From an uncultured Oscillospiraceae bacterium (GTDB taxonomy: Bacteria > Bacillota > Clostridia > Oscillospirales > Oscillospiraceae), in NCBI GenBank assembly GCA_910587785.1, contig CAJUOA010000021.1, positions 1 to 36,676 on the forward strand: DNA of 36,676 nucleotides. The letters are read 5' to 3'. Shown piece after piece: positions 23,942 through 30,651 of this stretch. The notes below the pieces were generated by a model that saw nothing but the letters and a program-made list of their open reading frames with translations, ran no database searches and was not told the origin of the DNA. A program made the translations under genes and the position numbers. Every line of letters begins with the position of its first letter. Position 1 is the stretch's first letter.

Positions 23942-24973
23942 TTAGCCCTCGTACCGCTCCACCGTGGCACCCGTGTAATACCAGGAGAGGATCTCCCGGT
24001 AGTCCATGCCGTCCCCAGCCAAAATATTGGCCCCGTATTGACTCATCCCTACCCCGTGGCCATAGCCTGTGACAGAGAAGGACACCGTCTCCCCCTCAAA
24101 GGAGATGGTAAAACACGCGCTGCGCAAATCCAAAATCGTCCTCAGCCGGTTCCCCGCTACGTCCACACCCCCTACCGTGAGGGAATCCACTACGCCGCTT
24201 GCCTGCTGGTGGATATTGGTAAACCAGTTGGAGGGACTGCCCTCCAGCCGGGCCTCCGGCAGGCCGGACAGAAGCCGCTCCTTCAGCTCCCCCGCCGTGA
24301 AGGACGCCGTGGACCGGTACCCGGGCACCGTCTCCTCACTCTCCGGCGTCTCCACACTCCGGAGATAGGGCACCGGCGCGCTCCACACCACCGCAGCATC
24401 CTGAGTGGCCCCCACAGAGGACGAATGGAACACCGCCAGCACCGGCGCGCCCTCGTAGAGAACACACTCCCCGTCCGTGCCCGTCACCGCCGCCCGGACC
24501 TTCTCCTCCCAGGCCGGAGCCTGATCCCCCCAGTTCTGCGCCGCCTCCTCTTGGGACAGATACGCCTGACAGCAGGTGATATCATCACAGGCGTCCGCCT
24601 CCGGATGGTTGGCACTGCCACCGTTTTGCATCTTGTGGAGCGTATACGTCCGCGCCGCCACGGCCTGGGCCTTCAGCGCCTCCAGCTCAAAGGCCGCGGG
24701 CATCTCCGCCCGCACCACCCCCATGAGATAGCTCTCCATATCCGTCTGCCGCAGCTGGCCTCCGGCGAGAATGTTCAGCTTCCGGTTCTTGTCGATGGAG
24801 GCGGCGGCACTTGGCTCCTCGGGCGGTGCCTCCGGAGGCTCCTCCTCCCCGCCGGGCTCCGTGTCCCCCGCCGGGGGCTCCTCCTGCACCGCCCGGGTGG
24901 GCTCCCCCCAGAGCCACGGCAGAAAAAACAGCAGAAAAATCAAAATCAGCGACAGCGCAAAATGTCTCCCCAT
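23942..24973 (-). CDS. spoIID: Stage II sporulation protein D (peptidoglycan lytic transglycosylase)
   Basis: 343-aa SpoIID, the usual length. It cleaves stripped glycan strands in the septum during engulfment, in complex with SpoIIM and SpoIIP. One N-terminal membrane helix (about residues 6-22, LALSLILIFLLFFLPWLW type) is followed by a Pro/Glu-rich linker (28-58) and the SpoIID domain with catalytic glutamate E90 in VVRAEMPAAFELEALKAQAVAARTY. H123, C129 and C134/C135 lie in the region that binds zinc in clostridial SpoIID, and HGVGMSQYGA (306-315) is the family C-terminal motif. ATG at 24973 has AAGGAGGAG upstream; the longer frame crosses the promoter. A SigE-like promoter precedes it. A small gene follows 40 bp downstream. 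Confidence 0.93.
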   Translation of the reverse strand: MGRHFALSLILIFLLFFLPWLWGEPTRAVQEEPPAGDTEPGGEEEPPEAPPEEPSAAASIDKNRKLNILAGGQLRQTDMESYLMGVVRAEMPAAFELEALKAQAVAARTYTLHKMQNGGSANHPEADACDDITCCQAYLSQEEAAQNWGDQAPAWEEKVRAAVTGTDGECVLYEGAPVLAVFHSSSVGATQDAAVVWSAPVPYLRSVETPESEETVPGYRSTASFTAGELKERLLSGLPEARLEGSPSNWFTNIHQQASGVVDSLTVGGVDVAGNRLRTILDLRSACFTISFEGETVSFSVTGYGHGVGMSQYGANILAGDGMDYREILSWYYTGATVERYEG

Positions 24974-24996
24974 GGTATATCTCCTCCTTGCCCACC

Positions 24997-25025
24997 AGTT
25001 TATGCACCGCTTGTCCAAAAAATGA
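24997..25025 (-). promoter_or_regulatory. SigE-like promoter of spoIID
   Basis: Read leftward: -35 TCATTTT (25019-25025; consensus TCATATT), 14-bp spacer, -10 CATAAACT (24997-25004; consensus CATACAMT). Mother-cell SigE control of spoIID is known in Bacillus. Its upstream edge touches the -35 of the divergent promoter. Confidence 0.6.
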
Positions 25026-25053
25026 TGACAAAACGGCCGGGACGTGGTATACT
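25025..25053 (+). promoter_or_regulatory. Sigma-A promoter of the membrane protein at 25119
   Basis: -35 ATGACA (25025-25030), 17-bp spacer, -10 TATACT (25048-25053) with TGG before it (extended -10). Confidence 0.7.
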
Positions 25054-25118
25054 GGTGGGACCGGCGGGGCGGCGTCCCCGCCTCGGACAAAAATCTTCCC
25101 GCGAAAGGAGCCGCTCCT

Positions 25119-25892
25119 ATGAATCAAACCGTTTGGCTTCGGTGCGCCCGCCTCTGGTGCCAGGGACTCCTGCTCTTCACCCTGCGCTTCGCCCAGCTGC
25201 GCACCGGCTTCGACCCGGAAACGGGCCTCACCGTACCCCGCACCCCCGGCACGGCGCTCCCCATCCTCCTCGCCCTCTTCGCGGCGGCAGAGCTGGTGTG
25301 GTGCCTGCGCACCCGCAGGGAGGAGGCCGGTTTCACCCGCCATTTCGCCCCCCCGGGGGACGGAGCCGCCGCTGCCGCAGTCCTGGGCGGGATGCTCTGG
25401 GCCGCCGGGGGCCTGCTCATGCTCCTCACAGCCATCCCCGCCCGCGAGGTCGCAGGCGGCGTGACGGGCCTTCTCTCCCTGGCCTCCGGCGCGGGGATGG
25501 TGCTGCTGGTCCGGCAGGCCCGCTCCGGCGATGCCCCCGGCGTGACCCCCGCCCTGCCCGCCATGTTCCTGGGCGTGTTCCTGGTGCTGGAGGTCTACCT
25601 GCCCAGCTCCAGCGACCCGGTTTTGGCCCGGTTCTATATCCCCCTCCTTGCGGCGGTGGGCACCGCCTGCGCCTTCTCCCGGCTCGCGGGACTCCTCCGG
25701 GGGGAGGGCAGTGTCCGCGCTTTCGTCCTCTGGGGAGATCTTGCGGTCCTCCTCTGCCTCGCGGCCCTGGCGGACGGCGGTCTGGCGCGGCGCTTCCTCT
25801 TCGGCGGCGCGGCGCTCCTGCTGACCGTCTTCCTCTGCCTCCGCCGGACCGGCCCCCTGCCTGAGGTTGGTCTCCCCGCAGAAGAAGCGTAA
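25119..25892 (+). CDS. Hypothetical polytopic membrane protein
   Basis: 257-aa integral membrane protein not recognised as a known family. About seven or eight hydrophobic helices can be seen: around LWCQGLLLFTLRF, ALPILLALFAAAELVWCL, AAAVLGGMLWAAGGLLMLLTAI, GGVTGLLSLASGAGMVLLV, ALPAMFLGVFLVLEVYL, FYIPLLAAVGTACAFSRLAGLL, VLWGDLAVLLCLAALA and FLFGGAALLLTVFLCL, with short arginine-rich loops such as RTRREE. GAAAGGAG lies 8 bp before the ATG at 25119, and the promoter position excludes the longer frame. It is divergent from spoIID and ended by a strong terminator, hence monocistronic. No catalytic or transport motif. Confidence 0.78.
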   Translation: MNQTVWLRCARLWCQGLLLFTLRFAQLRTGFDPETGLTVPRTPGTALPILLALFAAAELVWCLRTRREEAGFTRHFAPPGDGAAAAAVLGGMLWAAGGLLMLLTAIPAREVAGGVTGLLSLASGAGMVLLVRQARSGDAPGVTPALPAMFLGVFLVLEVYLPSSSDPVLARFYIPLLAAVGTACAFSRLAGLLRGEGSVRAFVLWGDLAVLLCLAALADGGLARRFLFGGAALLLTVFLCLRRTGPLPEVGLPAEEA

Positions 25893-25902
25893 TAGACAGC
25901 AC

Positions 25903-25939
25903 AAGGAGGCGGGAGGACCACCCCTCCCGCCTCCTTTTT
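25903..25939 (+). terminator. Intrinsic terminator
   Basis: 14-bp perfect stem (25903-25916 with 25923-25936), 6-nt loop, running into TTTTT; follows the membrane protein gene. Confidence 0.9.
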
Positions 25940-25940
25940 G

Positions 25941-25964
25941 CAGGGGCGGATACTATCGCCCCTG
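25941..25964. repeat. Short GC-rich palindrome (dispersed family)
   Basis: CAGGGGCG / CGCCCCTG, 8-bp perfect stem, 8-nt loop GATACTAT. Similar to 30607-30625 and 30556-30578. Confidence 0.55.
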
Positions 25965-25993
25965 CCGCTGGCGCCGCCTGTTTTGAAAACGCA

Positions 25994-26029
25994 CAAAGAG
26001 GCGAGAGGTTTGACCCTCTCGCCTCTTTG
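25994..26029. terminator. Strong intergenic hairpin, possible second terminator
   Basis: Perfect 15-bp stem CAAAGAGGCGAGAGG / CCTCTCGCCTCTTTG, 6-nt loop, but no long T-run on either side. It sits between the + gene ending at 25892 and the tadA 3' end at 26179. The rest of 26030-26178 is AT-richer and holds nothing I can support. Confidence 0.5.
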
Positions 26030-26178
26030 CGAATGTTTGGAAGATTGGATGAAAAGAAGTTGTTGTCTCTTGCAAGACTAAGGATATCGGAAAGGTATTA
26101 ACAAAACCAGCACTGGTTGTTACAAAAGTATTAAATATCACAGGATAACAAGATCTTTTTCAAAGGCCGTCCGCCCCC

Positions 26179-26619
26179 TCACCGCAGCCCCCGGAAGAAT
26201 TCCTCCAGCACCCCCCGGCACGCCTCCTCCAGCACCCCGCCCACAATGGCGGTGCGCCCGGGGAAGTCCTCCATAAAGAGGTTCATCACGCCCCCGCAGG
26301 CCCCCATGACCCGGTCCCGGGCCCCGAAGAACACCCGGGGAATCCGGGCGTTCAGAATCGCCCCCGCGCACATGGGGCAGGGCTCCAGGGTCACGTACAG
26401 CGTGCAGCCGGCCAGCCGCCAGTCCCCCAGCGCCCGGTTGGCCTGGGCGATGGCCTCCGTCTCCGCGTGGGACAGGGCGCTGCGCCGCTCCTCCCGCCGG
26501 TTCCGCCCCCGGCCCACCACCTGTCCGTCCCGGACGATGACGCACCCTACCGGGACCTCCCCCGCCTCCGCCGCCTCCGCCGCGAGGACCAGGGCCTCCC
26601 GCATATACCGCTCGTGCAT
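26179..26619 (-). CDS. tadA: tRNA adenosine(34) deaminase TadA
   Basis: 146-aa zinc deaminase converting A34 to inosine in the wobble position of tRNA-Arg(ACG). Zinc ligands and proton shuttle are present: H51 and E53 in LSHAETEAI, and C81/C84 in TLEPCPMCAGAIL. The conserved VPVGCVIVRDGQVVGRGRN strand and GACGGVMNLF loop identify TadA rather than a free-nucleoside deaminase. AAAGGAGGAAG lies 6 bp before the ATG. It is divergent from the DUF2508-bofA pair; in B. subtilis tadA (yaaJ) lies in the same neighbourhood as yaaL and bofA, with dnaX and recR between, which are absent here. Confidence 0.95.
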   Translation of the reverse strand: MHERYMREALVLAAEAAEAGEVPVGCVIVRDGQVVGRGRNRREERRSALSHAETEAIAQANRALGDWRLAGCTLYVTLEPCPMCAGAILNARIPRVFFGARDRVMGACGGVMNLFMEDFPGRTAIVGGVLEEACRGVLEEFFRGLR

Positions 26620-26684
26620 GGCGCTTCCTCCTTTTAGACAATTTTGCAGGGCGGGACGCCCTCCGCAGAGAAATTCTTCTCCGC

Positions 26685-26712
26685 GTTATAAATGCTGGAA
26701 TATTTGTCCAAA
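26685..26712 (-). promoter_or_regulatory. Possible sigma-A promoter of tadA
   Basis: Read leftward: -10 TATAAC (26685-26690) with a weak -35 TTTGGA (26707-26712) at 16 bp. About 65 bp upstream of the tadA start. Confidence 0.35.
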
Positions 26713-26725
26713 CTATTCGTAGACT
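26698..26725 (+). promoter_or_regulatory. Possible SigE-like promoter of DUF2508-bofA
   Basis: GAATATT (26698-26704), 13-bp spacer, CGTAGACT (26718-26725). Partial match to SigE (-10 about 5 of 8). The presence of bofA, a mother-cell gene, makes SigE control reasonable, but the match is weak. Confidence 0.3.
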
Positions 26726-26747
26726 GGTAACTGAGGAGGGTTGTACC

Positions 26748-27020
26748 ATGAAACGCATTTCCCCCATCCGCACCCGGCAGACGGACGCCCCCGCCCTGCT
26801 GGAGCTCAAAACAAGCCTGCAAACCACCCAGAGCGCCCTGAACAACGCCTACACAGCCTTTGACTACGCCAGTGACCCGGAGCTCACCGAGGCCTGCATC
26901 TTCGAGATCCGGGCCCTCCAGTCCCGCATGAACTACCTCGTCCGGCAGATCAAGGAGCTGGAGACCTGCGCCGCCACCGCCGCCGGCGTCCAGGGGGGAG
27001 GCCGGGTGCGATGGATCTGA
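26748..27020 (+). CDS. DUF2508 (YaaL-like) protein
   Basis: 90-aa protein of the DUF2508/YaaL type: a helical hairpin with LLELKTSLQTTQSALNNAYTAFDYASDPELTEACIFEIRAL as the conserved core, followed by a second helix (MNYLVRQIKELE) and a Gly/Arg tail. Function unknown; in many spore formers it lies directly before bofA, as here. TGAGGAGGG lies 7 bp before the ATG. It overlaps bofA by 10 bp. Confidence 0.82.
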   Translation: MKRISPIRTRQTDAPALLELKTSLQTTQSALNNAYTAFDYASDPELTEACIFEIRALQSRMNYLVRQIKELETCAATAAGVQGGGRVRWI

Positions 27021-27277
27021 GCCGCCTGCTCCTTCCCGGACTGGCTGTGCTGCTGATCTTGGCCGTCCTGCCGGTCCTCCGCGCCGCCCCCCTCCGGCAG
27101 ATCACCCGGGCGGGGGCCAACTCCCTGCTGGGTCTGGGAGCCCTGCTCCTGGTCAACCTCACCGCCCCCCTCACCGGCGTCAGCCTGGGCTTCAACCTCT
27201 TCAACGCCCTGGTGACGCTGGTCCTGGGGGTGCCGGGTCTGGGGCTCCTGCTCCTGGTCCAGTGGGTCCTTACATAG
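27011..27277 (+). CDS. bofA: Pro-sigmaK processing inhibitor BofA family protein
   Basis: 88-aa membrane protein with an N-terminal helix (LLLPGLAVLLILAVLPVL), a second segment (GANSLLGLGALLLVNLTAPLTG) and the diagnostic C-terminal block GVSLGFNLFNALVTLVLGVPGLGLLLLVQWVL. BofA holds the SpoIVFB protease inactive in the outer forespore membrane until the forespore signals, delaying sigma-K activation. GGGGGAGG precedes the ATG. It is the second gene after DUF2508 and is followed by a terminator. Confidence 0.88.
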   Translation: MDLSRLLLPGLAVLLILAVLPVLRAAPLRQITRAGANSLLGLGALLLVNLTAPLTGVSLGFNLFNALVTLVLGVPGLGLLLLVQWVLT

Positions 27278-27300
27278 CCTTCAACCATTGGTCATGTGTC

Positions 27301-27335
27301 CCGGTCCCCGCCCAAACGGCGGGGCCGGCCTTTTT
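27301..27335 (+). terminator. Intrinsic terminator after bofA
   Basis: CCGG-T-CCCCGCC / GGCGGGG-CCGG stem (27301-27328, one bulge) followed by CCTTTTT. Confidence 0.88.
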
Positions 27336-27621
27336 CCCAAACTATTTTGCTCATTTTGCCCGCATATTTGATCTTGTCACATGCCACTACATCTTGTAGG
27401 AATAGCCCCGCCGGGTTCCACTCCAGGTGGTGGTTTTCATAAATTTTATTTTCCCATTCGACAAATTTCCCGTTACTTCGCGCTTCCGACGCGCTATACT
27501 TTCCGACAGAGAGCGACACATCAACACATATTTCCCCTGTCGCCGCCAAGATATCCGGCCCCGCCGGAGTTCATCACGCAAAACCCGCCCTGCGGCGGGA
27601 AATGAGATGGAGGTACATCAC
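27336..27621 (+). promoter_or_regulatory. Intergenic region with a promoter and structured leader before the 56-aa gene
   Basis: AT-richer stretch of 286 bp. A -10 TATACT lies at 27495-27500 with a weak -35 GTTACT (27472-27477, 17-bp spacer). The leader of about 115 nt that would follow contains mutually exclusive stems (CGACAG 27504-27509 with CTGTCG 27537-27542, or GCGACA 27513-27518 with TGTCGC 27538-27543), then TCCGG/CCGGA (27554-27568) and CCCGCC/GGCGGG (27584-27599) just before the RBS. No known riboswitch is recognised. Confidence 0.35.
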
Positions 27622-27792
27622 ATGGATTATCAGAAGGAATACGCCAACCTGGTCGCCCAGATCGACCGCGTCCTCTCCATTCTGGAGAGCTGCGCCCCCG
27701 ACGATCCCATCGTCAAGCGGGCAGGGGAGCTCCTGCTGTCCGCCCTCTGGGAGGCGGAGGAGCACTACATCTCCTCTGAACGATCCGCGTAA
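27622..27792 (+). CDS. Small hypothetical protein
   Basis: 56-aa acidic, helical protein (MDYQKEYANLVAQIDRVLSI, then LESCAPDDPIVKRAGELLLSALWEAEEHYI). No family recognised; the composition and periodicity suggest a coiled-coil or helical hairpin. The start is chosen for GATGGAGG eight bases upstream; in-frame codons further up lie in the leader. Own promoter likely at 27472-27500 and a strong terminator directly behind, so it is monocistronic. Confidence 0.7.
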   Translation: MDYQKEYANLVAQIDRVLSILESCAPDDPIVKRAGELLLSALWEAEEHYISSERSA

Positions 27793-27798
27793 CACCTG

Positions 27799-27834
27799 AA
27801 ACTGCCGGCGGGGGTCCGCCGGCAGTTTCTTTTT
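27799..27834 (+). terminator. Intrinsic terminator of the 56-aa gene
   Basis: 13-bp perfect stem AAACTGCCGGCGG / CCGCCGGCAGTTT, 4-nt loop, then CTTTTTC. Confidence 0.92.
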
Positions 27835-27967
27835 CCCAAAGATGCATCGCATCTTTGGGGAGGGGGGGGGGAGGGACCGGGCCGAGTGCGGCCCGCAAAG
27901 TACTTTTCCGGCGTACACGCCGCCGGAAAAGTGATCCCATTTTTTGCGCGCCTGCGGGCGCGAACTC
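27835..27967. repeat. Hairpin cluster with a G-rich tract between convergent genes
   Basis: CCCAAAGATGC/GCATCTTTGGG (27835-27859), then G4-A-G10-A-G3 and GGG (27857-27881), a GGGCCG/CGGCCC stem (27879-27894), ACTTTTCCGGCG/CGCCGGAAAAGT (about 27901-27932) and a GCGCGCC/GGGCGCG stem (about 27946-27962). The ACTTTTCC hairpin resembles the GTGACTTTTTCC hairpins at 21559 and 22043. It probably also ends the ftsH transcript coming from the right. Confidence 0.55.
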
Positions 27968-28003
27968 CTGCGGAGGGCTTTTGACGTCCGGCGGCAGAGG
28001 CCC

Positions 28004-29848
28004 TCACCCCTGGTCCGGCGCGGCCTTGGGGAAGCCCATGACCGCCGAGAAGTCCTCCCCGGACATGCTCTCGTGCTCCAGAAGATAGGCCGCCACGGCC
28101 TCCATCTCCGTCCGGTGGGCCTCCAGCACCTCCTGACAGCGGTGGTAGGCCGCGTCGATGATGGCCTTGACCTCCTCGTCGATCTCCGCCGCCACCTCCT
28201 CGGAGTAGGTCTTGGCCTGGGCCATGGAGCGGCCGATGAAGACCTCGTCGTGGCCGGAGTCGTAGCTCACCGCGCCCAGGCGGGCGCTCATGCCGTAGAC
28301 CGTCACCATCTTCCGGGCAAGATCGCTGGAGCGCTGGATGTCGTTGGACGCGCCGGTGGAGATGTCGCTCAGGAAAAGCTCCTCCGCCGCGCGCCCCCCC
28401 AGCAGCGCCGCAATCTCCTCCTCCATGTACCGCTTGGAGTAGTATCCCCGGTCCCCCCCGGGCAGGGAGATGGTCATGCCCCCCGCCTGCCCGCGGGGGA
28501 TGATGGTGATCTGATGGACCGGGTCCACACTGGCAAGGCAGTGGTGCATCACCGCGTGGCCCGCCTCGTGGTAGGCGGTCAGCCGCCGCTCGTGTTCCGG
28601 CACCACCCGGCTCTTCTTCTCCGGCCCGGCGATGACCTTGATCACCGCCTCCTGGAGGTCCGCCATGGTGATGAATTTCTCGTCCTTCCGGGCGGCCAGA
28701 AGGGCCCCCTCGTTGACCAGGTTCTCCAGGTCCGCGCCGGTGAAGCCGCTGGTCCCCTGGGCCAGGACCCGCAGGTCCACGTCCTCGGCGAGCGGCTTGT
28801 TGCGCACATGGACCGCCAGGATCTCCTCCCGGCCCCGGCTGTCGGGACGGCCCACGAACACCTGCCGGTCGAACCGCCCGGGCCGCAGCAGGGCCGGGTC
28901 CAGGATGTCCGCCCGGTTGGTGGCCGCGAGGACCACCACCCCCTCGTTCTGGGTGAAGCCGTCCATCTCCACCAGTAGCTGGTTGAGGGTCTGCTCCCGC
29001 TCGTCGTGTCCGCCGCCGAGCCCAGCGCCCCGCTGACGGCCCACGGCGTCAATCTCGTCGATGAAGATCACCGCGGGAGCCGCTTTCTTGGCCTCGTCAA
29101 AGAGGTCCCGGACCCGGCTTGCGCCCACGCCCACGTAAAGCTCCACAAAGTCGGAGCCGGAGATGGAGAGGAACTGCACCCCCGCCTCCCCGGCCACCGC
29201 CTTGGCCAGCAGAGTCTTGCCCGTGCCCGGAGGGCCCACCAGCAGCACCCCCTTGGGGATGCGGGCCCCCAGGTCCAGGTACTTGCCCGGGTGCTGGAGG
29301 AAGCCCACGATCTCCTGGAGCTCCGCCTTCTCCTCCTTGGCCCCCGCCACGTCGGAGAAGCTGACCTTCCCCTCGCTCTCCGAGCCGTAGCGGATGCGGG
29401 CCTTGCCGAAGCGCCGCCCCTGGTCCATGCCGCCGCCCCCCTGGGCCCGGCCCACCATGTACTGGAAGAAGAGGAAGATGATGCCGATCATCACCACGTA
29501 CATCAGAATTTCGCTCCACCAGGGCGGGGTGTAGACGGGGGCATAGTCGTAGTCCTTGAGGATGCCCCGGGCGCGCTGGTCCGCGATAAGCTCCCCCAGG
29601 TCCTCCCGGAAGGCCGCGACGCTCCCCAGCTCGTTGCGCACCAGCAGGCCCCCGCGGAGGCTCAGGTACAGGCTGTCCCCGTCCTTGACGTAGAAGCTCT
29701 CCACCTGCTCGCTGCGGAAGAGGTCCTGCACCTGGGCATAGGTGATCATGGTGGTCCCCATGCTCTCGTAGAGGTAGTAGGCCGCCAGGAGCAGGAGCAC
29801 TATGGCGAAATAGATCCCGAAAAACGGGCGTTTTCCCTGTCTGGTCAA
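28004..29848 (-). CDS. ftsH: ATP-dependent zinc metalloprotease FtsH
   Basis: 614-aa membrane-anchored AAA+ protease that degrades misfolded membrane proteins and short-lived regulators. Two N-terminal membrane helices (about 9-27 and 113-131) flank an extracytoplasmic loop. AAA domain: Walker A GPPGTGKT (205-212), Walker B VIFIDEID (260-267) and second region of homology ATNRADILDPALLRPGRFDR. Peptidase domain: HEAGH zinc motif (427-431) with downstream acidic ligand region SSDLARKMV. The start is TTG at 29848, 10 bp after AAAGGAG; no nearby ATG fits. Last gene of the leftward run, 98 bp after hpt, in the tilS-hpt-ftsH order known from Bacillus. Confidence 0.97.
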   Translation of the reverse strand: MTRQGKRPFFGIYFAIVLLLLAAYYLYESMGTTMITYAQVQDLFRSEQVESFYVKDGDSLYLSLRGGLLVRNELGSVAAFREDLGELIADQRARGILKDYDYAPVYTPPWWSEILMYVVMIGIIFLFFQYMVGRAQGGGGMDQGRRFGKARIRYGSESEGKVSFSDVAGAKEEKAELQEIVGFLQHPGKYLDLGARIPKGVLLVGPPGTGKTLLAKAVAGEAGVQFLSISGSDFVELYVGVGASRVRDLFDEAKKAAPAVIFIDEIDAVGRQRGAGLGGGHDEREQTLNQLLVEMDGFTQNEGVVVLAATNRADILDPALLRPGRFDRQVFVGRPDSRGREEILAVHVRNKPLAEDVDLRVLAQGTSGFTGADLENLVNEGALLAARKDEKFITMADLQEAVIKVIAGPEKKSRVVPEHERRLTAYHEAGHAVMHHCLASVDPVHQITIIPRGQAGGMTISLPGGDRGYYSKRYMEEEIAALLGGRAAEELFLSDISTGASNDIQRSSDLARKMVTVYGMSARLGAVSYDSGHDEVFIGRSMAQAKTYSEEVAAEIDEEVKAIIDAAYHRCQEVLEAHRTEMEAVAAYLLEHESMSGEDFSAVMGFPKAAPDQG

Positions 29849-29946
29849 ATATCGTTCACTCCTTTAATGGTTCTTGTCCGCTCTTGCCGGAACGCTTGCC
29901 GCCCCTACGGACCGCCGTGCCCCGGCCTGCAAATGACCGGCCCCCC

Positions 29947-30495
29947 TCAGCCCCCGTACACCTCCGGCTTGAGCACGCCGATGTAGGGCAGGTTGCGGTA
30001 TTTCTGAGCGTAGTCCAGGCCGTAGCCCACCACGAACTCGTCGGGCACCTCGAAGCCCACGTAGTCAGCGTGGACGGCCTTGGTCCGGCGGCTGGGCTTG
30101 TCCAGGAGGGTACAGATGGTCACCGACGCCGCCCCCTTGGTGAGGAAGTACTGCTTCAAAAACGCCAGGGTGTTGCCGGAATCTAAGATGTCCTCGATCA
30201 CCACCAGGTGCCGCCCGGTGATGTCCTGCTGGATGTCGTGGGTGATCTGCACCGCGCCGGAGGACTTGGTGGCGCTGCCGTAAGACGAAACGGCGATAAA
30301 CTCCACATCGCTGCGCACCTGACAGGCCCGCACGATGTCCGCCATAAACACGAACGCCCCCCGCAGTACGCTGATGAACAGCGGGTCCTTGCCCTCCAGA
30401 TCCCGGTACATCGCCGCGCCCATCTCACGGATCCGCGCGGCGATCTCCTCCTCTGTGTAAAGTACCTTCAAAATGTCGTCATCCATCCTGCCCAT
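29947..30495 (-). CDS. hpt: Hypoxanthine (guanine) phosphoribosyltransferase
   Basis: 182-aa purine-salvage enzyme making IMP/GMP from hypoxanthine/guanine and PRPP. The PRPP-binding motif VVIEDILDSGNTL (98-110), the early LFISVLRGAFVFMADIVRA block and the C-terminal PDEFVVGYGLDYAQKYRNLPYIG base-pocket sequence are all present. ATG at 30495 has AGGAGGAGAG upstream; a second Met three codons later is possible but less well placed. Followed by ftsH. The 156 bp upstream carries two palindromic repeats but no terminator T-run, so read-through from tilS and the small membrane gene is likely. Confidence 0.96.
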   Translation of the reverse strand: MGRMDDDILKVLYTEEEIAARIREMGAAMYRDLEGKDPLFISVLRGAFVFMADIVRACQVRSDVEFIAVSSYGSATKSSGAVQITHDIQQDITGRHLVVIEDILDSGNTLAFLKQYFLTKGAASVTICTLLDKPSRRTKAVHADYVGFEVPDEFVVGYGLDYAQKYRNLPYIGVLKPEVYGG

Positions 30496-30555
30496 AGTTT
30501 CTCTCCTCCTCTTTCTTTTTAGGCATTCCTGCTTTTTTTCTTTGTGCAATCCCGT

Positions 30556-30578
30556 ACGGGCAGGTATCACCCGCCCGT
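30556..30578. repeat. Short GC-rich palindrome (dispersed family)
   Basis: ACGGGCAGGT / ACCCGCCCGT, 10-bp stem with one mismatch and 3-nt loop. Confidence 0.55.
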
Positions 30579-30606
30579 CCTGACTTGACCCTGCGCGATA
30601 TCGTGC

Positions 30607-30625
30607 GGGCGGATGATATCCGCCC
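30607..30625. repeat. Short GC-rich palindrome (dispersed family)
   Basis: GGGCGGAT / ATCCGCCC, 8-bp perfect stem, 3-nt loop; upstream of hpt, about 30 bp from the previous palindrome. Confidence 0.55.
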
Positions 30626-30651
30626 CTGCAGCATTTTGAAGACCGCTATCG

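Noticed and set aside
26084..26110. TCCGATAT on the minus strand (26084-26091) as another SigD promoter
   Set aside because: The -35 position (26107-26110) reads CTGG and no minus-strand gene lies downstream.
27292..27549. 85-codon open frame on the minus strand with fairly natural composition
   Set aside because: It starts with TTG without a ribosome-binding site and its end is encoded by the bofA terminator hairpin, so a real gene is unlikely.
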